Notes: a model not told the origin generated them from the letters alone. Positions 17,101-25,177 are shown, numbered from the stretch's first letter. The stretch is 64,000 bases of DNA from Streptomyces radicis (GCF_003626575.1 NZ_RBDY01000027.1:30258-94257); one strand, 5' to 3'. Translations and numbers: made by a program.

Positions 17101-19385
17101 GCGGTGTCGATCGGGGCGCCGGTCAGCGTGGAGACGAAGGTGGCCGGGGTGGAGACCGGCGTGATGGGCGCGAGGAGCGTCAGCAGCTCCTCGCGGACGG
17201 CGTCGACCGCGGGGGAGTGCGAGGCGTAGCCGACGGGGAGCGGCTTGGCGCGGTGCCCGGCGGCGGTCAGTCGCTCGCCCAGGGCGGCCAGGGCCGCGCG
17301 GGGGCCCGAAAGGACCGTGGAGCGTGGGCCGTTGTCGGCGGCGACGCTCACCTCGGGGGCGTCGGCGAGGAGTTGGGCGACCGCCTCGGGAGGCGCGCCC
17401 ACCGACAGCATGCCGCCGCCCGTCAACGCGCGCAGGGCGCGGCTGCGCAACGCCACGACCCGCGCCGCGTCCGAGAGGCTGAGCGCGCCCACCACGGTCG
17501 CGGCGGCGATCTCGCCCTGCGAGTGGCCGATGACGGTCGTCGGCTCGACGCCGCGCGAGCGCCACAGCTCGGCAAGGGCCACCATCACCGCCCACAGCGC
17601 GGGTTGCACCACGTCGACGCGGTCGAGGCCCGGCGCGCCCGGCGCGCCGCGCAGCACGTCGAGCGGCGCGTGGTCCACGAACGGCTCGAGCGCGCGGGCG
17701 CACTCGACCAGCCGATCCGCCACCTCCCGTGGCCCGTCGAGGAGTTGGGCGGCCATCCCGACCCACTGGGCGCCCTGCCCAGGGAAGACCAGGACGTCGC
17801 CGCCGGGAAGCGCCCTGCCGACGGCGACCGTTTCGTCGGGGCGGCCCTCGGCCAGCGCGTCGAGCGCGGCCCGGTGGCCGCCGACGTGGCCGCCGTCGAC
17901 ACGGTCCCCGTCGTGGCCGCCGAGGACGACGGCGCGGTGCTCGAACAGCGTGCGGCTGCGCAGCAGCGAGTGCGCCACGTCGGCGAGCGGCACCGAGGGG
18001 TGCGCGGCCAGATTCCCGGAGAGCGCTCTCCCCGTGGCGCGCAACGCCGTCGCCGAGCGGGCCGAGAGCACCAACGGCGGTGCGCCGACGGGCGGTTCGG
18101 CGCCGCGCGGCTCGGCGGGCGGCGCCTCGGCGACGATCAGGTGGCAGTTGGTGCCGCCCACCCCGAACGAGCTGACGCCCGCCACGCGCCGACCCGCGCC
18201 CGGCCACTCCGTGCGCGTGCGCACCACGTCGAGGCCCAGGCGGTCGAGGGGGATCTCGGGGGGCGGCGCGGCGAAGTTGAGGCTGGCGGGCAGCTCCCGG
18301 TGGCTGAGCCCGAGCACCACCTTGAGCAGCCCCGCGATCCCCGCGGCGCCCTCGAGGTGGCCGATGTTCGTCTTCACCGAGCCGACCAACAGCGGTGCGC
18401 CGCCCGGCCGTTCGGCGGCCATCGCGGCGCCGAGCGCGTGGGCCTCGACGGGGTCGCCGACCCGGGTGCCCGTGCCGTGCAGCTCGACATACGACACCTC
18501 GCCCGGGGTGACGCCCGCGTCGGCGTGCGCCAGCCGGATGACCTCCTCCTGCGCGGGCCCGTGCGGAACGGTCAACCCGTCGCCGCCGCCGTCGTTGTTG
18601 ACCGCGCCGCCCAGGATCACGGCGTGCACCCGGTCGCCTTCGGCGAGCGCGGCGGACAGCGGCTTGAGCACCACCAGGGCGCCGCCCTCGCCGCGCGCGT
18701 AGCCGTTGGCCCTGCTGTCGAACGTGTGGCACCGGCCGTCGGGGGACAGGGCGCCGAAGGCGGCGAGGGCCGCGCTCGACCTGGCGTCGGGGATGAGGTT
18801 GACGCCGCCCGCGAGCGCCACGCGCGCGGCGCCCGAGCGCAGGCTCGCGCACGCCGCGTGCACCGCGACGAGCGACGACGACTGCCCGGTGTCGAGGGTG
18901 AGGCTCGGGCCCCGCCAACCCAGGTGGTACGACACGCGGTTGGCGATCAGGCCGCGCTGGGTGCCCGCGAACGTGTGCGGGCCCGGGCGCTCGTGCAGGC
19001 GCTCCCAGTCGCCCGCGATGGCCCCGACGAAGACGCCGGACGGCGTGCCGCGCAGCGCGGTCGGCGCCGTGCGCGCGTGCTCGAGCGCCTCCCAGGCCAG
19101 CTCGAGGACGAGCCGCGCCTGCGGGTCCATCGCCGCCGCCTCGCGCGGCGAGACGCCGAAGAACGCGGCGTCGAAGCGGTCGATCGCGGGGAGGAAGCCA
19201 CCCCGGCGGTACGCGGCGTCCACCGCCTCGGGGCGCCGGTCCTCCGGCATGGCGCCCATCGCGTCCTGGCCCGCGCTCAGCAGCCGCCAGAAGGCCGATG
19301 GGCTCTCGCCCCCGGGCAGCCTGCACGCGAGGCCGACCACGGCGATCGGCTCGCCTGCCGTGTTTTTCGCACCCCTGGAAGACAT
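11127..19385 (-). CDS. Modular type I PKS: KSQ-AT-ACP loading module plus KS-AT-DH-KR-ACP
   Basis: First gene of the assembly line, 2752 residues. The start ATG at 19385 is chosen because the protein then begins a few residues before the KS motif (IAVVGLACRLPGG). The first KS has Gln168 in place of Cys (DTGQSSS), the KSQ signature of a decarboxylating loading module. Its AT has Ser622 (GHSQG) and YASH, usually methylmalonyl-specific, so propionate from methylmalonyl is the likely starter. Loading ACP Ser929. The extension module has KS Cys1169 (DTACSSS), AT Ser1627 (GHSQG, with YAAH in the specificity loop), DH His1921 (HAVEGRVLLPG fits HxxxGxxxxP), KR (TGGTGGLG; LED near the B-type LDD position) and ACP Ser2599 (LGLDSL). 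The C-terminal ~60 residues (DDELFAFID and a Thr/Arg/Asp repeat) look like a docking tail. DH plus B-type KR predicts a trans double bond after the first extension. Confidence 0.95.
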   Translation of the reverse strand: MSSRGAKNTAGEPIAVVGLACRLPGGESPSAFWRLLSAGQDAMGAMPEDRRPEAVDAAYRRGGFLPAIDRFDAAFFGVSPREAAAMDPQARLVLELAWEALEHARTAPTALRGTPSGVFVGAIAGDWERLHERPGPHTFAGTQRGLIANRVSYHLGWRGPSLTLDTGQSSSLVAVHAACASLRSGAARVALAGGVNLIPDARSSAALAAFGALSPDGRCHTFDSRANGYARGEGGALVVLKPLSAALAEGDRVHAVILGGAVNNDGGGDGLTVPHGPAQEEVIRLAHADAGVTPGEVSYVELHGTGTRVGDPVEAHALGAAMAAERPGGAPLLVGSVKTNIGHLEGAAGIAGLLKVVLGLSHRELPASLNFAAPPPEIPLDRLGLDVVRTRTEWPGAGRRVAGVSSFGVGGTNCHLIVAEAPPAEPRGAEPPVGAPPLVLSARSATALRATGRALSGNLAAHPSVPLADVAHSLLRSRTLFEHRAVVLGGHDGDRVDGGHVGGHRAALDALAEGRPDETVAVGRALPGGDVLVFPGQGAQWVGMAAQLLDGPREVADRLVECARALEPFVDHAPLDVLRGAPGAPGLDRVDVVQPALWAVMVALAELWRSRGVEPTTVIGHSQGEIAAATVVGALSLSDAARVVALRSRALRALTGGGMLSVGAPPEAVAQLLADAPEVSVAADNGPRSTVLSGPRAALAALGERLTAAGHRAKPLPVGYASHSPAVDAVREELLTLLAPITPVSTPATFVSTLTGAPIDTAALDAAYWCDNLRHPVRFADATRAAIERGASRFIEVSPHPVLTAAIEETAEEAGAEAVALGTLRRGDGGPRRLLRATAEALVAGAPVAWPEVAGAALTDLPTYPFQRERHWPGEAPRAAAPEAAAARVDASPRALRALVTGAAATVLGHGEAGAVDPLRTFKDLGLDSAGTVELRGLLQSLTGLRLPSSLLYDFPTPQRVAEHVRALLIDGDGGDGERPATVSELTPAPGGRAGDPAGLGGEAIAVVAMGCRLPGGVTSPEELWALLAEGRDAATELPTNRGWDLDALHAGACATRRGGFLHEADAFDAEFFGLSPREALAMDPQQRLMLEVCWEAIERAGIDPTALAGSPTGVFVGAMATDYGPRLHQPTGVADGHLLTGTALSVASGRIAYTLGLTGPALTLDTACSSSLVAVQLATASLRRGECALALAGGVTVMANPGNLVEFSRQNGLAPDGRAKAFSAAADGTAFAEGAGVLLLERLSDARRNGHPVLAVIRGAAVNSDGASNGLSAPNGQAQQRVIRAALADAGLAPADVDAVEAHGTGTALGDPVEAHALLATYGQGRSTPAWLGSVKSNLGHTQAAAGVAGVIKMVLALRHGLLPMTLHAERPSERVHWDEGAVRLLTRERPWPSGERPRRAAVSSFGISGTNAHLVLEEAPRDGAPRAEAPLDGAPRAEAATGELPAPNGPLVWVLAARSEAALRARAAGLRAVADSPDAAAAAPLLARRTAFAHRAVVVAEDRGELVAALNALSEGAPHPALVTGVAPREAHPVFVFPGQGAQWVGMAAELLEEDEEFAADLRRCAEALRPHTGWSVLDVLTGLESAPSLERTDVVQPVLFALMYALAGRWRAAGVEPAAVVGHSQGEIAGAAVAGALPLAEAARISALRARVVGALDGTGGVLAVGLPAAEVAERLAPWRDRLWVAVDNGPIGTVVAGELAAIDAFAAACGDRVQLRRTPVAYAAHTPHVTAVREELLSGIGQLAPRDTGTAISSSLEGALIEGSRLDAGYWYRNLAEPVRFDAAIRAFSGTADPLFVEVSPHPILTGAVAGIIADAGLGGAAVGTLRRGAGGRHQLMTALGNAWVRGAPVAWPRVLGRVHRQLDLPTYAFDRGRYWLHPAERGGHPLLDRVVPVAEGDGVLLTGRVSRSRTPWLADHAVEGRVLLPGTAFAEMALRAAAEAGAPGVESLTLHAPLDLPENGAITLQVAINGTELSIHARVGDDAPWIRHASGTLADEAPPPQDRLTHWPPRGATPVDIADAYDRLAARGYAYGPAFRGLTSAWRAEGELWAEVARPAGGAGEFVLHPALMDAALHPLLMDGAPDGDGRGLLLPFAFSGLRVTRPGAERLRVRVGDGRVTVWDGRGEPVGGIDEVTLRPAAARNVPGLHRVDWVEARPATEPQGSPYAVVDCGAELPESAPPVVLVRCPDAPALATLHRVAATVRQWATGERSPGSRLVFIADPDTPAGAPVWGLVRSAIAEHPGRFGLADAPERLAATVRADQFRVRDGRVLVPRVVPGTVGEAPPPGLGDGAVLITGGTGGLGALVATHLVERHGVTELVLTSRRGPAAPGADALARRLREAGASVTVAACDAADREALSQLLAGRRLSAVVHAAGALEDGTVGALTPERLDAALRPKADAAALLDELTADQPLRAFVLFSSVAGVLGNRGQAAYAAANAALDALARDRRARGLPAVSIAWGLWSLPTGMTAHLKAADRRRLAAVAPLGERDGLDLFDAALRPDADPVMVASRFDPAALRDLGDQLPDVLRSLAPAPGRRTAPGTTASPAPTPRFEDAASVLAFVRDQVALALGHASPEAIDPERPFSDLGLDSLTSVELRNRIGEATGLRLPASLVFNHPTVTLLAAHLAGELAPDPERALRDALDAALPTLDRERALAILSEALDRAGTRESALHPTGESALQPHAESAPPAAPPAVPQPASDDELFAFIDAQLDAGTHTRPDAPLDTRLDARTRPDADPASTRI

Positions 19386-19897
19386 GCAATCACCCGCCGT
19401 CACGCGCATTCGGATAGGACTGGTCGAGGCTCGGTAAGAAGCTCGGGAGGACATGGAGAGACAGAGTTCCGCGGGGGGCGTGAAAGGAGAGTGCGGGGGA
19501 ATCCCCGCCGCGCCCCGGCCGGTCGGTTCCGGCCGAACGAATACCGATCCTGGGTCCGCGCCAAGAGGAACGTCAAGAAGATCAAAGGGCCTTCGCGGTG
19601 GCAGGTAATCGTGCGCAAGAAGCTGCCAACGTCCGCCCCCGTGCGGCCAGCGCCCGCCATCCAAGGCCCTGAGCTGCGGCTTTGTCGCGCCGCCCGGCGC
19701 GTGATGGGCGTGTGGGGAGTCCGTGAGGAATATGGGGGTCGCCTACCCATGCGGCCCCCACCACCCGCTTGGGACAGTTCTCCGTGAGTGGGCCGGGGTG
19801 TCTCTCCCCGCGGCGCCCGGCGTCAAGTCCGTGCCTCGGCCCGGATTTCCGGCTGCGGTGGTCAGGGCGAGCTTCGAGGCGAGCAGAGGTTGTTGCG
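19386..19897. promoter_or_regulatory. Divergent intergenic region between PKS and decarboxylase-SARP genes
   Basis: A 512-base stretch without a convincing gene, separating the PKS operon (leftward) from the decarboxylase-SARP pair (rightward), so it should hold promoters for both. It contains a perfect 6-bp-stem hairpin, GCGGGG-GAAT-CCCCGC, at 19493-19508. I could not pick out convincing -35/-10 pairs or SARP heptamer repeats with 11- or 22-base phasing. Open frames crossing it on both strands look like GC-driven extensions of the neighbouring genes. Confidence 0.4.
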
Positions 19898-21241
19898 ATG
19901 GTGAACACAAAAGTGCGGGAGACGGCCTTTCCCGGCCCTGCGCACGGAAACATCGAAGGAAACGCGGACGGGAACGCGGACGGGAACGCGGACAAGAACG
20001 TTGACAGGGACGTTGACGGGAATCCCGCCGACGCGAATCCCGCCGACGGCAATCTCACGGTCGGCGGAATATCGGCGCGCCTGCTCGCGGCCCGGGTCGG
20101 GAGCACGCCGTTCTTCGCCTACGACCGCGAACGGATCACCCGGCGGGTGGCCGACGTGCGCGCCGCGCTGCCCAGGGACGTCGAGCTGAGCTACGCCGTC
20201 AAGGCCAACCCCATGCCCGCCGTCCTGCACCACATGGCCGCGCTCGTGGACGGCTTCGACGTCGCCTCGGGCGGCGAGCTGCGCCACGCCCTCGACACGC
20301 AGGTCCCGCCCGAGCGGGTGAGCTTCGCCGGGCCGGGCAAGACCACGGCCGAGCTGACCCAGGCGGTGGCCGCTGGCGTCACCGTCGAGCTGGAGTCACG
20401 CAACGAGCTGGCGCGGGTGCGCGAGGTGGCCGAACGGCTCGGCCTGCGCGCCCGGGTGGCGCTGCGGGTGAACCCCGACTTCACCGTCAAGGGCGCCGGG
20501 ATGCGCCTTGGCGGCGGCGCCCAGCAGTTCGGCGTCGACGCCGAACGCGTTCCCGAGGTGCTGGCCGAACTGACCGCCGCCGGGCTCGACTTCCTCGGCT
20601 TCCATGTCTTCGCGGGCTCCCAGAACCTCCGCGCCGACAGCGTGTGCGAGGCCCAACGCCGTACCGTGGAGCTGGCGTTGCGGCTGGCCGACGCGGCGCC
20701 CGGGCCGTTGCGCTATCTCAACCTCGGTGGCGGCTTCGGCATCCCCTACGCGCCGCGGGACCGGCCGCTCGACCTGGCCGAGGTGGGCGAGAACCTGGCC
20801 GAGCTGATGGCCACCCGCGTCAGGCCCCGACTCCCCGGCGCCCGCGTGGTGATCGAGCTCGGCCGCTACCTGGTCGGCGAGGCGGGCGTGTATGTGACCC
20901 GCGTGATCGACCGCAAGGAGTCGCGCGGCACCACGTTCCTCGTGGTGGACGGCGGCCTGCACCACCAGCTCGCGGCCTCGGGCAACTTCGGCCAGGTGAT
21001 CCGCCGCAACTACCCGCTCGCGGTCGCCGACCGCGCCGCCGCCGACCCCGGGGCGGCCCCCGAGACCGTGACGGTCGTCGGCTGCCTGTGCACGCCGCTC
21101 GACCTGCTCGGCGACCGGGTGGACCTGCCAAGGGCGGAGATCGGCGACCTCATCGCGATCTTCCAGGCCGGCGCGTACGGCCTGACGGCCAGCCCGACCG
21201 CGTTCCTCGGCCATCCGGCGCCGGTCGAGGTGCTCGTCTGA
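19898..21241 (+). CDS. PLP-dependent decarboxylase, alanine-racemase fold, BtrK-like
   Basis: A 447-residue fold-III PLP decarboxylase of the ornithine/diaminopimelate decarboxylase superfamily. Visible features: PLP lysine Lys102 (YAVKANP), the GFHVFAGSQ strand, a glycine-rich phosphate site (LNLGGGFGIPY), ELGRYLVG, and an active-site Cys in the CLCTPLD segment. The CTP-D version of that segment is the one used by carrier-protein-bound substrate decarboxylases such as BtrK of butirosin biosynthesis, which turns glutamyl-ACP into 4-aminobutyryl-ACP. The ATG at 19898 is preferred, since the open frame further upstream has no family similarity. Residues 21-51 are an Asn/Asp/Gly/Ala repeat (GNAD units) not expected in the family. 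It lies next to the PKS genes and shares an arrangement with the decarboxylase at 44006. Its substrate is not known from sequence. Confidence 0.9.
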   Translation: MVNTKVRETAFPGPAHGNIEGNADGNADGNADKNVDRDVDGNPADANPADGNLTVGGISARLLAARVGSTPFFAYDRERITRRVADVRAALPRDVELSYAVKANPMPAVLHHMAALVDGFDVASGGELRHALDTQVPPERVSFAGPGKTTAELTQAVAAGVTVELESRNELARVREVAERLGLRARVALRVNPDFTVKGAGMRLGGGAQQFGVDAERVPEVLAELTAAGLDFLGFHVFAGSQNLRADSVCEAQRRTVELALRLADAAPGPLRYLNLGGGFGIPYAPRDRPLDLAEVGENLAELMATRVRPRLPGARVVIELGRYLVGEAGVYVTRVIDRKESRGTTFLVVDGGLHHQLAASGNFGQVIRRNYPLAVADRAAADPGAAPETVTVVGCLCTPLDLLGDRVDLPRAEIGDLIAIFQAGAYGLTASPTAFLGHPAPVEVLV

Positions 21242-21307
21242 CGGCCACGACCACCCATGGCGGGGCGTCCTCAGGGGGCGCCCCGCCCGCGACCCCAGGG
21301 GGAAGCA

Positions 21308-23797
21308 GTGCGGACTCTCGACCTCATCACCGACCAGGGCCTCGACGCCGAACACGGCTTCAACGCCGACCAGGGCTTCAACGCCGACCAGGGCTTCAAC
21401 GCCGGACAGCGCCCCGCGGCGGGCGCCGGGTACCGCGCGCCCGCGCCCGTCCCGCCGGGCGACCTCGCCGCCGCCCCGTGCTTCCGCGTGCTCGGGCTGA
21501 TGCAGGTGCACGGCAGGGAGCAGGTGCTGGTGACGGCGCGCCGCCAGCAAGTGGTGCTCGCCCTACTGCTGTTGAACGCGGGCCGACTGGTGTCGCTCGA
21601 CGGCATGGTGGACGCCCTGTGGGGCGCGGGCCCGCCCGCGACGGCCCGCGCCCAGGTGCAGACGGCCGTCTCCGCCCTGCGGCGGCTGCTCGACCGGGCG
21701 GGCCTCGGCGAACGCATCCGCACGCGCGGCGTCGGCTATGTCATCGAGGTGGACCGCCACGAGCTCGACCTGACCGTCTTCGAGGACCTGGTGGGCCGTG
21801 GCAGGGCCGCCCTGGCCGCCGGGGCGCCCCACCTCGCGAGGCGCGCGCTGCGCGAGGCGCTCGCGCTGTGGCGGGGCGAGCCGATGGCGGGCGTCGACAG
21901 CCCGGTGCTGCGCGACCACGCGGTGCGCGCCGCCGAGCGGCGGATCGAGGCGGTCGAGGACTGCGCCGAGGCCGAGCTGCGCCTCGGCCTGCACCGCGAG
22001 GTGGCCGTCGACCTCGCCGCGCTGGTCGCCGAACACCCCCTGCGCGAACGGTTCGTGGGCCAGCTCATGACCGCGCTCCACCGCGGTGGCCGCCGGGTCG
22101 AGGCGTTGGCCGCCTACCGTTCGCTGCGCTCCACGCTGGTGGCCGAGCTCGGCCTCGAACCCGGGCCCGAGCTGCGCCGCCTCCACCAGGACATCCTGAC
22201 CGGAAGGGCCGACCCGGGCCCGCGCGAGCCCGTTCCGCCACCACCGGGCGGCGCGAGACCCGTGCCGCGCATGCTGCCCGCGCGCACGGCGCCCTTCACC
22301 GGGCGCGCCGACGTGCTCGCCGCGCTGCGGGCGCGGCTCCTCGCCGACCCGGGCTCGGGCGCCGCCGGGGTCGCGGTGATCACGGGGCGTGGCGGCGTCG
22401 GCAAGTCGGCGCTGGCCCTGGAGGCCGCGCACGCCCTGGCGCCCGAGTTCCCCGACGGGCAGCTCTACGCCGGGCTCGCCGACCGCGCGGGCCGAGGAGG
22501 CCGCGCGGGCCGCGCCGCTGACACCGCTGACGTGCTCGAGGGCTTTCTGCGGGCGCTGGGGTTCGCGGCCGCCGAGATCCCCGCCGACCTGGAGGGGCGC
22601 GCGGCGCTCTACCGCAGCGCGCTCGCCGGGCGCCGGGTGCTCACCGTGATCGAGGACGCCGCCGACGAGGCGCAGATCAGGCCGCTGGTGCCGGGCGCCT
22701 CGCACGGCCGCCTGATCGTGACGACCCGCGCGAGGACCGCGGCCCCGCCAGGGGCCGCCCGCTACGAGCTCGACGTGCTCGACACCCGGGGCGCCCTCGA
22801 GCTGCTCTCCGCCCTGCTCGGCCCCGAACGGGTCCGCGCCGAGCCCCGCGAGGCCCGCGAACTGGCCGCGCTGTGCGGGGGGTTGCAGCTCGCGCTGGCC
22901 GGGGCCGCGGCGCGCCTCGCCGCGCGCCCGCACTGGACGTTGGCCGACCTGGTGGCGGGCCTGCGCGACGAGCGGACCCGGCTCGACCACCTCGGCCATC
23001 ACGGCATCGACGTGCGGGCGAGCCTGCGCCGCGGCTACGCGTCCCTGCCGCCCGCGGCCCGGCGGCTGTTCGGCAGGCTGGGGCTGTTGGAGACCGGCAC
23101 GTGCGCCGCCTGGCTCGCCGCCCCGCTGCTCGACGACGAACCCCGCACCGCGGCCGAGGCGTTGGAGACCCTGGTCGACGCGCGCCTGGTGGACGTCGTG
23201 GGCGGCACGGGCGCCGCCGCCCGTTACCGCGTCCACCCGCTGGCCCGCCTCCTGGCCCGCGAGCTGCTGGCCGCGAAGGAGCCGCCGGAGGAGCGAAAGG
23301 GCGCGCTGCGCCGGGTGTTCGGGGCGTGGCTGCACCTCGCCGACGAGGCGGCGGCCCGCCGCGGCGGGCCGTGCCCGCCCCGCGGCCCCGCCGCCCGCTG
23401 GCCCCTGGCCGAGCCGGTCGTGGACGCGGTCCTGGCCGATCCACGCGACTGGTACGCGACCGAGCGAACGGCCCTGCTGGCCGCCGTCCGCCAGGCCGCC
23501 GCCGTCGGCGAGGCCGCCCACAGCTGGGCCCTCGCGGTCGCCGCCGCGGGCCCTGGCGGCGACCAGGCCCGCACGGCCGACTGGCGCGAGGCGGGCGCGT
23601 GCGCCCTGCGGGCCGCCCAGCGCGCCGGGGACCGGGCGGGCGAGGCCGCCCTGCGCCACCTGCTCGTGGCCAGGGCGGCGCGGGACGAGGCCGACCGCAG
23701 GACCGCGGCCCGGCAGGCCAGGACCCGCGGAAGACCCGAACCGCGCCGCGCGCCCGCGGGCCAACCGGCGCTGACACGAAGGGAACACACAGCTTGA
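21308..23797 (+). CDS. SARP/AfsR-type transcriptional activator with NB-ARC domain
   Basis: An 829-residue pathway-regulator candidate. GTG at 21308 is chosen because GGGGGAAG lies just upstream. Order of parts: an N-terminal extension with three GFNADQ/GFNAGQ units, an OmpR-like winged helix (~55-140, ending RTRGVGYVIEV), a bacterial transcriptional activation domain (~145-295), and an NB-ARC/STAND ATPase with P-loop TGRGGVGKS. The Walker B area reads VLTVIEDAA. The C-terminus is short for AfsR-like proteins (usually over 900 residues with TPR repeats). The last codon and stop (GCT TGA) coincide with the right end of the TnpB element, so insertion may have trimmed the protein. It lies 66 bases after the decarboxylase gene and is probably co-transcribed with it. 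Confidence 0.9.
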   Translation: MRTLDLITDQGLDAEHGFNADQGFNADQGFNAGQRPAAGAGYRAPAPVPPGDLAAAPCFRVLGLMQVHGREQVLVTARRQQVVLALLLLNAGRLVSLDGMVDALWGAGPPATARAQVQTAVSALRRLLDRAGLGERIRTRGVGYVIEVDRHELDLTVFEDLVGRGRAALAAGAPHLARRALREALALWRGEPMAGVDSPVLRDHAVRAAERRIEAVEDCAEAELRLGLHREVAVDLAALVAEHPLRERFVGQLMTALHRGGRRVEALAAYRSLRSTLVAELGLEPGPELRRLHQDILTGRADPGPREPVPPPPGGARPVPRMLPARTAPFTGRADVLAALRARLLADPGSGAAGVAVITGRGGVGKSALALEAAHALAPEFPDGQLYAGLADRAGRGGRAGRAADTADVLEGFLRALGFAAAEIPADLEGRAALYRSALAGRRVLTVIEDAADEAQIRPLVPGASHGRLIVTTRARTAAPPGAARYELDVLDTRGALELLSALLGPERVRAEPREARELAALCGGLQLALAGAAARLAARPHWTLADLVAGLRDERTRLDHLGHHGIDVRASLRRGYASLPPAARRLFGRLGLLETGTCAAWLAAPLLDDEPRTAAEALETLVDARLVDVVGGTGAAARYRVHPLARLLARELLAAKEPPEERKGALRRVFGAWLHLADEAAARRGGPCPPRGPAARWPLAEPVVDAVLADPRDWYATERTALLAAVRQAAAVGEAAHSWALAVAAAGPGGDQARTADWREAGACALRAAQRAGDRAGEAALRHLLVARAARDEADRRTAARQARTRGRPEPRRAPAGQPALTRREHTA

Positions 23798-23830
23798 CTT
23801 CCTCTCCCGCCTAAGGGCGGGGGGTTCCAG
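23793..23830 (-). ncRNA. Possible omega-RNA 3' segment / right-end hairpin of the TnpB element
   Basis: In IS200/IS605 elements the tnpB 3' end and the adjoining right end encode the omega-RNA guide scaffold, with the guide read from flanking DNA. Here the right-end hairpin overlaps the tnpB TAG stop (23811-23813), and the flank that would be guide-like is the 3' end of the SARP gene. Placement rests on the family pattern only; no transcript boundary can be seen. Confidence 0.35.
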
Positions 23831-25019
23831 CGGTCGCCCGCTGGGGTTCCTGTTTCATCGACGACTGCCCTGTCCGGGAGGACTCCCGTTGAGGTCTTAC
23901 ACCGTCTCCACAGGCTGCTGCCGCCAGCCCGGCGGCCAGGATGGTGCGTGCCGCGTTCACGTCACGGTCGTGCACCGCGCCGCACTCGCACGTCCACGTC
24001 CGGACGTTCAGCGGCAGTTTCCCGCGGACCGTGCCGCAGGCCCCGCACAGCCTGGAGCTGGGGAACCATCGGTCGATCACCACGAGGTCGCGCCCGTACC
24101 AGGCGCACTTGTACTCCAGCATGGAGCGGAGTTCCGTCCAGGCCGCGTCCGAGATGGCGCGCGCGAGACGCCCGTTCTTGAGCAGGTTGCGGACGGCGAG
24201 GTCCTCGATCACGACCGTTTGGTTCTCACGGACGAGCCGAGTGGTGAGTTTGTGGAGGAAGTCTCTGCGCCGGTCGGCGATCCGGGCGTGGACCCGGGCG
24301 ACCTTACGGCGGGCCTTCTCGCGGTTGTTCGAGCCCTTCCGCTTGCGGGACAGCTCCCGCTGCGCGCGGGCCAGGCGCGTACGGTCACGCCGCTCGTGCC
24401 GGGGGTTGGTGATCTTCTCGCCGGTGGACAGGGTCACCAGGGACGTGATGCCCGCGTCGACACCGACCGCCGCGCCCGTGGCGGGGGCCTCGGTGACGGT
24501 GTCCTCGCACAGCAGGGACACGAACCAGCGGCCCGCCGCGTCACGGGAGACGGTCACGGTGGACGGCTCCGCCCCCTGAGGCAGGGGACGCGACCAGCGG
24601 ATGTCCAGGGGCCCGGACATCTTCGCCAGCGTCAACTCCCCCTCACGCCACGTGAACGCGCTGCGGGTGTACTCGGCCGACGCCCTCGACCTCTTCCGCG
24701 ACTTGTAGCGGGGGTATTGGGCCCGCTTGGCGAAGAAGCTGGTGAAGGCCGTCTGGAGATGTCTCAGGGCCTGCTGGAGCGGGACGCAGGACACCTCGCC
24801 CAGGAAGGCGAGCTCCCCGGTCTTCTTCCATTCCGTCAGCGCGGCGGACGACTGCGCGTAGGAGACCCGGCGCTGCTCGCCGTACCAGGCGCGCGTGCGT
24901 TCCTCCAGCGCCTTGTTGTACACGAGACGGACGCAGCCGAACGTGCGCGACAGCTCAGCCGCCTGCTCGCTCGTGGGGTAGAAGCGGTACCTGAACGCCC
25001 GCTTGACCTGCCGCCTCAC
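23811..25019 (-). CDS. tnpB: TnpB, RNA-guided endonuclease-like protein of IS200/IS605 elements
   Basis: A 402-residue TnpB that looks intact. It has the N-terminal helix-turn-helix region (FRYRFYPTSEQ, then CVRLVYNKAL), a RuvC-like core with the three acidic residues in VGVDAGI, VIEDLAV and HDRDVNAA, and a zinc finger made of CGAC and CEC pairs (SSRLCGACG and TWTCECG). TnpB proteins are RNA-guided DNA nucleases that favour retention of the transposon. There is no TnpA transposase in the element, so mobility would need one in trans. The stop codon sits inside the right-end hairpin. It has no obvious role in the surrounding biosynthesis. Confidence 0.95.
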   Translation of the reverse strand: MRRQVKRAFRYRFYPTSEQAAELSRTFGCVRLVYNKALEERTRAWYGEQRRVSYAQSSAALTEWKKTGELAFLGEVSCVPLQQALRHLQTAFTSFFAKRAQYPRYKSRKRSRASAEYTRSAFTWREGELTLAKMSGPLDIRWSRPLPQGAEPSTVTVSRDAAGRWFVSLLCEDTVTEAPATGAAVGVDAGITSLVTLSTGEKITNPRHERRDRTRLARAQRELSRKRKGSNNREKARRKVARVHARIADRRRDFLHKLTTRLVRENQTVVIEDLAVRNLLKNGRLARAISDAAWTELRSMLEYKCAWYGRDLVVIDRWFPSSRLCGACGTVRGKLPLNVRTWTCECGAVHDRDVNAARTILAAGLAAAACGDGVRPQRESSRTGQSSMKQEPQRATAGTPRP

Positions 25020-25177
25020 GCCTCACACCCTATCAACTCCCCTGTGACCCAAGGGTGTCGACCGGTGGCCGTAGACGCCGAATCGCCCCGACGGCGATTC
25101 GCCTTTCCCCGCCCTGCTCCGCAGGAGCTTCGTTTCCTCCCCGGCCTGAAGGCCGGAGTATCCACGAAGGAGACCAG

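Larger units (their letters stand above)
23793..25166 (-). mobile_element. IS200/IS605-type element with solo tnpB (IS1341-like)
   Basis: An insertion element of about 1.37 kb containing only tnpB on the minus strand and no tnpA. The right end starts near TTGACTTCCTCTCCCGCC and carries the hairpin CCCGCC-TAAG-GGCGGG (23806-23821), overlapping the tnpB stop. The left end has three hairpins: GAATCGCC/GGCGATTC (25080-25100), CCTGC/GCAGG (25113-25125) and CCGGCC-TGAA-GGCCGG (25141-25156), followed by GTATCCACGAAGG. Subterminal hairpins without terminal inverted repeats or a target duplication are typical of this family. Exact ends are inferred from the hairpins and may be a few bases off. Confidence 0.8.

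Noticed and set aside
19429..19446. Direct repeat of GCTCGG as a SARP binding site
   Set aside because: The copies are 12 bases apart, not the usual 11 or 22, and only two short copies are present.
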